Shown here: positions 6,574 to 7,145 of the stretch, piece by piece
Numbering within the stretch: the first letter of the stretch is position 1
Layout of the letters: each line of letters starts with the position of its first letter
From: UBA1732 sp045114455
Lineage (GTDB): Bacteria; Verrucomicrobiota; Lentisphaeria; Victivallales; UBA1829
DNA length: 7,145 nt
Assembly (NCBI GenBank): GCA_045114455.1
Contig: JBGUKN010000069.1
Coordinates: 1 to 7,145 of the forward strand
Direction: 5' to 3'
The notes under the pieces: model-generated
Database searches by the model: none
The model's input: the letters and a program-made list of their open reading frames with translations, nothing else
What the model was told of the DNA's origin: nothing
Made by a program: the position numbers and the translations under genes

Positions 6574-6583
6574 GATGTATAGT
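6555..6583 (+). promoter_or_regulatory. Candidate promoter of the Lrp-type regulator/aminotransferase operon
   Basis: TATAGT (6578-6583) is a good -10 box, with TTGTAT (6555-6560) at the ideal 17-nt spacing as a weak -35 box. Transcription would start near 6590, leaving a leader of about 25 nt to the ATG at 6615. Overlap with the direct repeats supports a regulated promoter. Confidence 0.5.
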
Positions 6584-6614
6584 AATGGTTGACTTTTAAT
6601 CCGGAGGATTCCTC

Positions 6615-7109
6615 ATGAAATTCGAAGACCGCAAATACATCCTGAACGCACTCGTCAAGAACGCGAAAACGACTGCCGCGGACCTCGCCGAACAGCTCGG
6701 AGCATCCGAACAGGACGTCGCCGCCGAGATCGCCGACCTCGAAAAACAGAACATCATCCGCGGCTACCATGCGATCGTCAACGAGGACAACCTCCACGAA
6801 AAGCCCGTCAAGGCAATCATCGAGGTGCGCGTGCGCCCCGAACGCGAGGGCGGATTCGACCGCATCGCACGCCGCCTGAGCAATTTCCCGCAGGTCACCG
6901 CCCTGTACCTGATGTCCGGCGGCTACGACCTGATGCTCGAGGTGCGCGGCGCGGACCTCAATGAAGTCGCGTCGTTCGTCTCCAGCAAGCTCGCCACCAT
7001 CGACGGCGTGCTCTCCACCGCGACCCATTTCCTGCTGAAAAAATACAAAGAATCCGGGGTCATGCTCCTGGAGGAGGAACGCGATGAGCGACTCAAGATC
7101 GTGCCGTGA
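6615..7109 (+). CDS. Lrp/AsnC-family transcriptional regulator
   Basis: This 164-residue protein has the normal size and two-domain plan of Lrp/AsnC regulators. Residues 1-50 form the winged helix-turn-helix: ILNALVKNAKTTAADLAEQLG precedes the recognition helix at about 31-43, and NIIRGYHAIVN forms the wing and hinge. Residues 63-140 are the RAM ligand-binding and oligomerisation domain (VKAIIEVRVRP, then MSGGYDLMLEVRG at 100-112). A charged C-terminal extension (KYKESGVMLLEEERDERL) follows, seen in Lrp-like proteins paired with aminotransferases. The start is fixed by CCGGAGGA at 6601-6608, 6 nt before the ATG. Ligands in the family are usually amino acids; here the ligand is unknown. The gene overlaps the following start by 26 nt, and its stretch GAGGAGGAA serves as that gene's ribosome site. 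Its own promoter contains phased repeats that it may bind. Confidence 0.9.
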   Translation: MKFEDRKYILNALVKNAKTTAADLAEQLGASEQDVAAEIADLEKQNIIRGYHAIVNEDNLHEKPVKAIIEVRVRPEREGGFDRIARRLSNFPQVTALYLMSGGYDLMLEVRGADLNEVASFVSSKLATIDGVLSTATHFLLKKYKESGVMLLEEERDERLKIVP

Positions 7110-7145
7110 TTTCGTAGCGCCGCATATCGCCGTCCTGCCGAAGAG
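7084..7145 (+). CDS. PLP-dependent aminotransferase (class I/II), N-terminal fragment (runs off right edge)
   Basis: An ATG at 7084 opens a frame that reads MSDSRSCRDFVAPHIAVLPK and is still open at the window edge. It is in the +1 frame relative to the regulator and overlaps that gene by 26 nt. GGAGGAGG at about 7070-7077 gives it a strong ribosome site. The pattern FVAPHIAVLPK matches the start of aminotransferases that open with a segment like 'xxRVxxLPPSGIRKFFDL'. An aminotransferase translationally coupled behind an Lrp-type regulator is a recurrent arrangement. Only 20 residues are visible, so the family call rests mainly on this N-terminal signature and context. A different downstream gene remains possible. 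Confidence 0.6.
   Translation, partial: MSDSRSCRDFVAPHIAVLPK

Noticed and set aside
5865..7028. A 387-codon minus-strand frame covering the phosphatase and regulator genes
   Set aside because: It crosses two well-supported genes and the hairpin-rich gap between them, and has shadow-type composition. It merely lacks stops by chance and codon bias.

Overview
The window is a compact stretch of C-ending, GC-rich bacterial chromosome. It carries four complete genes and two genes cut by the window edges. An RND efflux system, an autotransporter-type O-heptosyltransferase and a heptose-bisphosphatase-type HAD phosphatase together indicate a diderm (outer-membrane) bacterium. Heptosyltransferases of this class with long Pro/Gln/Ala-rich N-terminal leaders are, from memory, common in Lentisphaerota (Victivallis-like gut bacteria). 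I favour that phylum or another PVC-type lineage, but this is inference and nothing here proves the taxon.

Layout. Positions 1-1002 (minus strand) hold the N-terminal 334 residues of a protein O-heptosyltransferase, starting at GTG and running off the left edge. Positions 1003-1224 form an AT-rich divergent control region. It has a minus-strand promoter with a 20-bp near-perfect palindrome at the expected start of transcription, and a plus-strand consensus -10 box overlapped by a separate dyad. Positions 1225-5720 (plus) are a two-gene operon for an RND efflux pump: membrane-fusion (periplasmic adaptor) protein and HAE1-type inner-membrane transporter, joined by an ATGA overlap. A strong intrinsic terminator at 5750-5784 closes it. 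Positions 5880-6461 (plus) encode a GmhB-like phosphatase with its own candidate promoter and a cluster of hairpins after it. Positions 6615-7109 (plus) encode an Lrp/AsnC-family regulator, preceded by a promoter containing a pair of 12-bp direct repeats. Its 3' end overlaps by 26 nt the start of what looks like a PLP-dependent aminotransferase gene that runs off the right edge.

How the genes fit together. The efflux pair needs an outer-membrane channel encoded elsewhere. The heptosyltransferase uses ADP-heptose, and a GmhB-type enzyme dephosphorylates the heptose bisphosphate precursor of that donor. The two may therefore be metabolically linked, although the pump operon separates them and they lie on opposite strands. 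The Lrp-type regulator and aminotransferase form a translationally coupled amino-acid metabolism module. I see no tRNA, rRNA, CRISPR array, insertion sequence or phage gene. No intergenic stretch exceeds 300 bases. I found no clear evidence of a wholly new system. The most rewarding items are the heptosyltransferase with its leader and the promoter/operator architectures.
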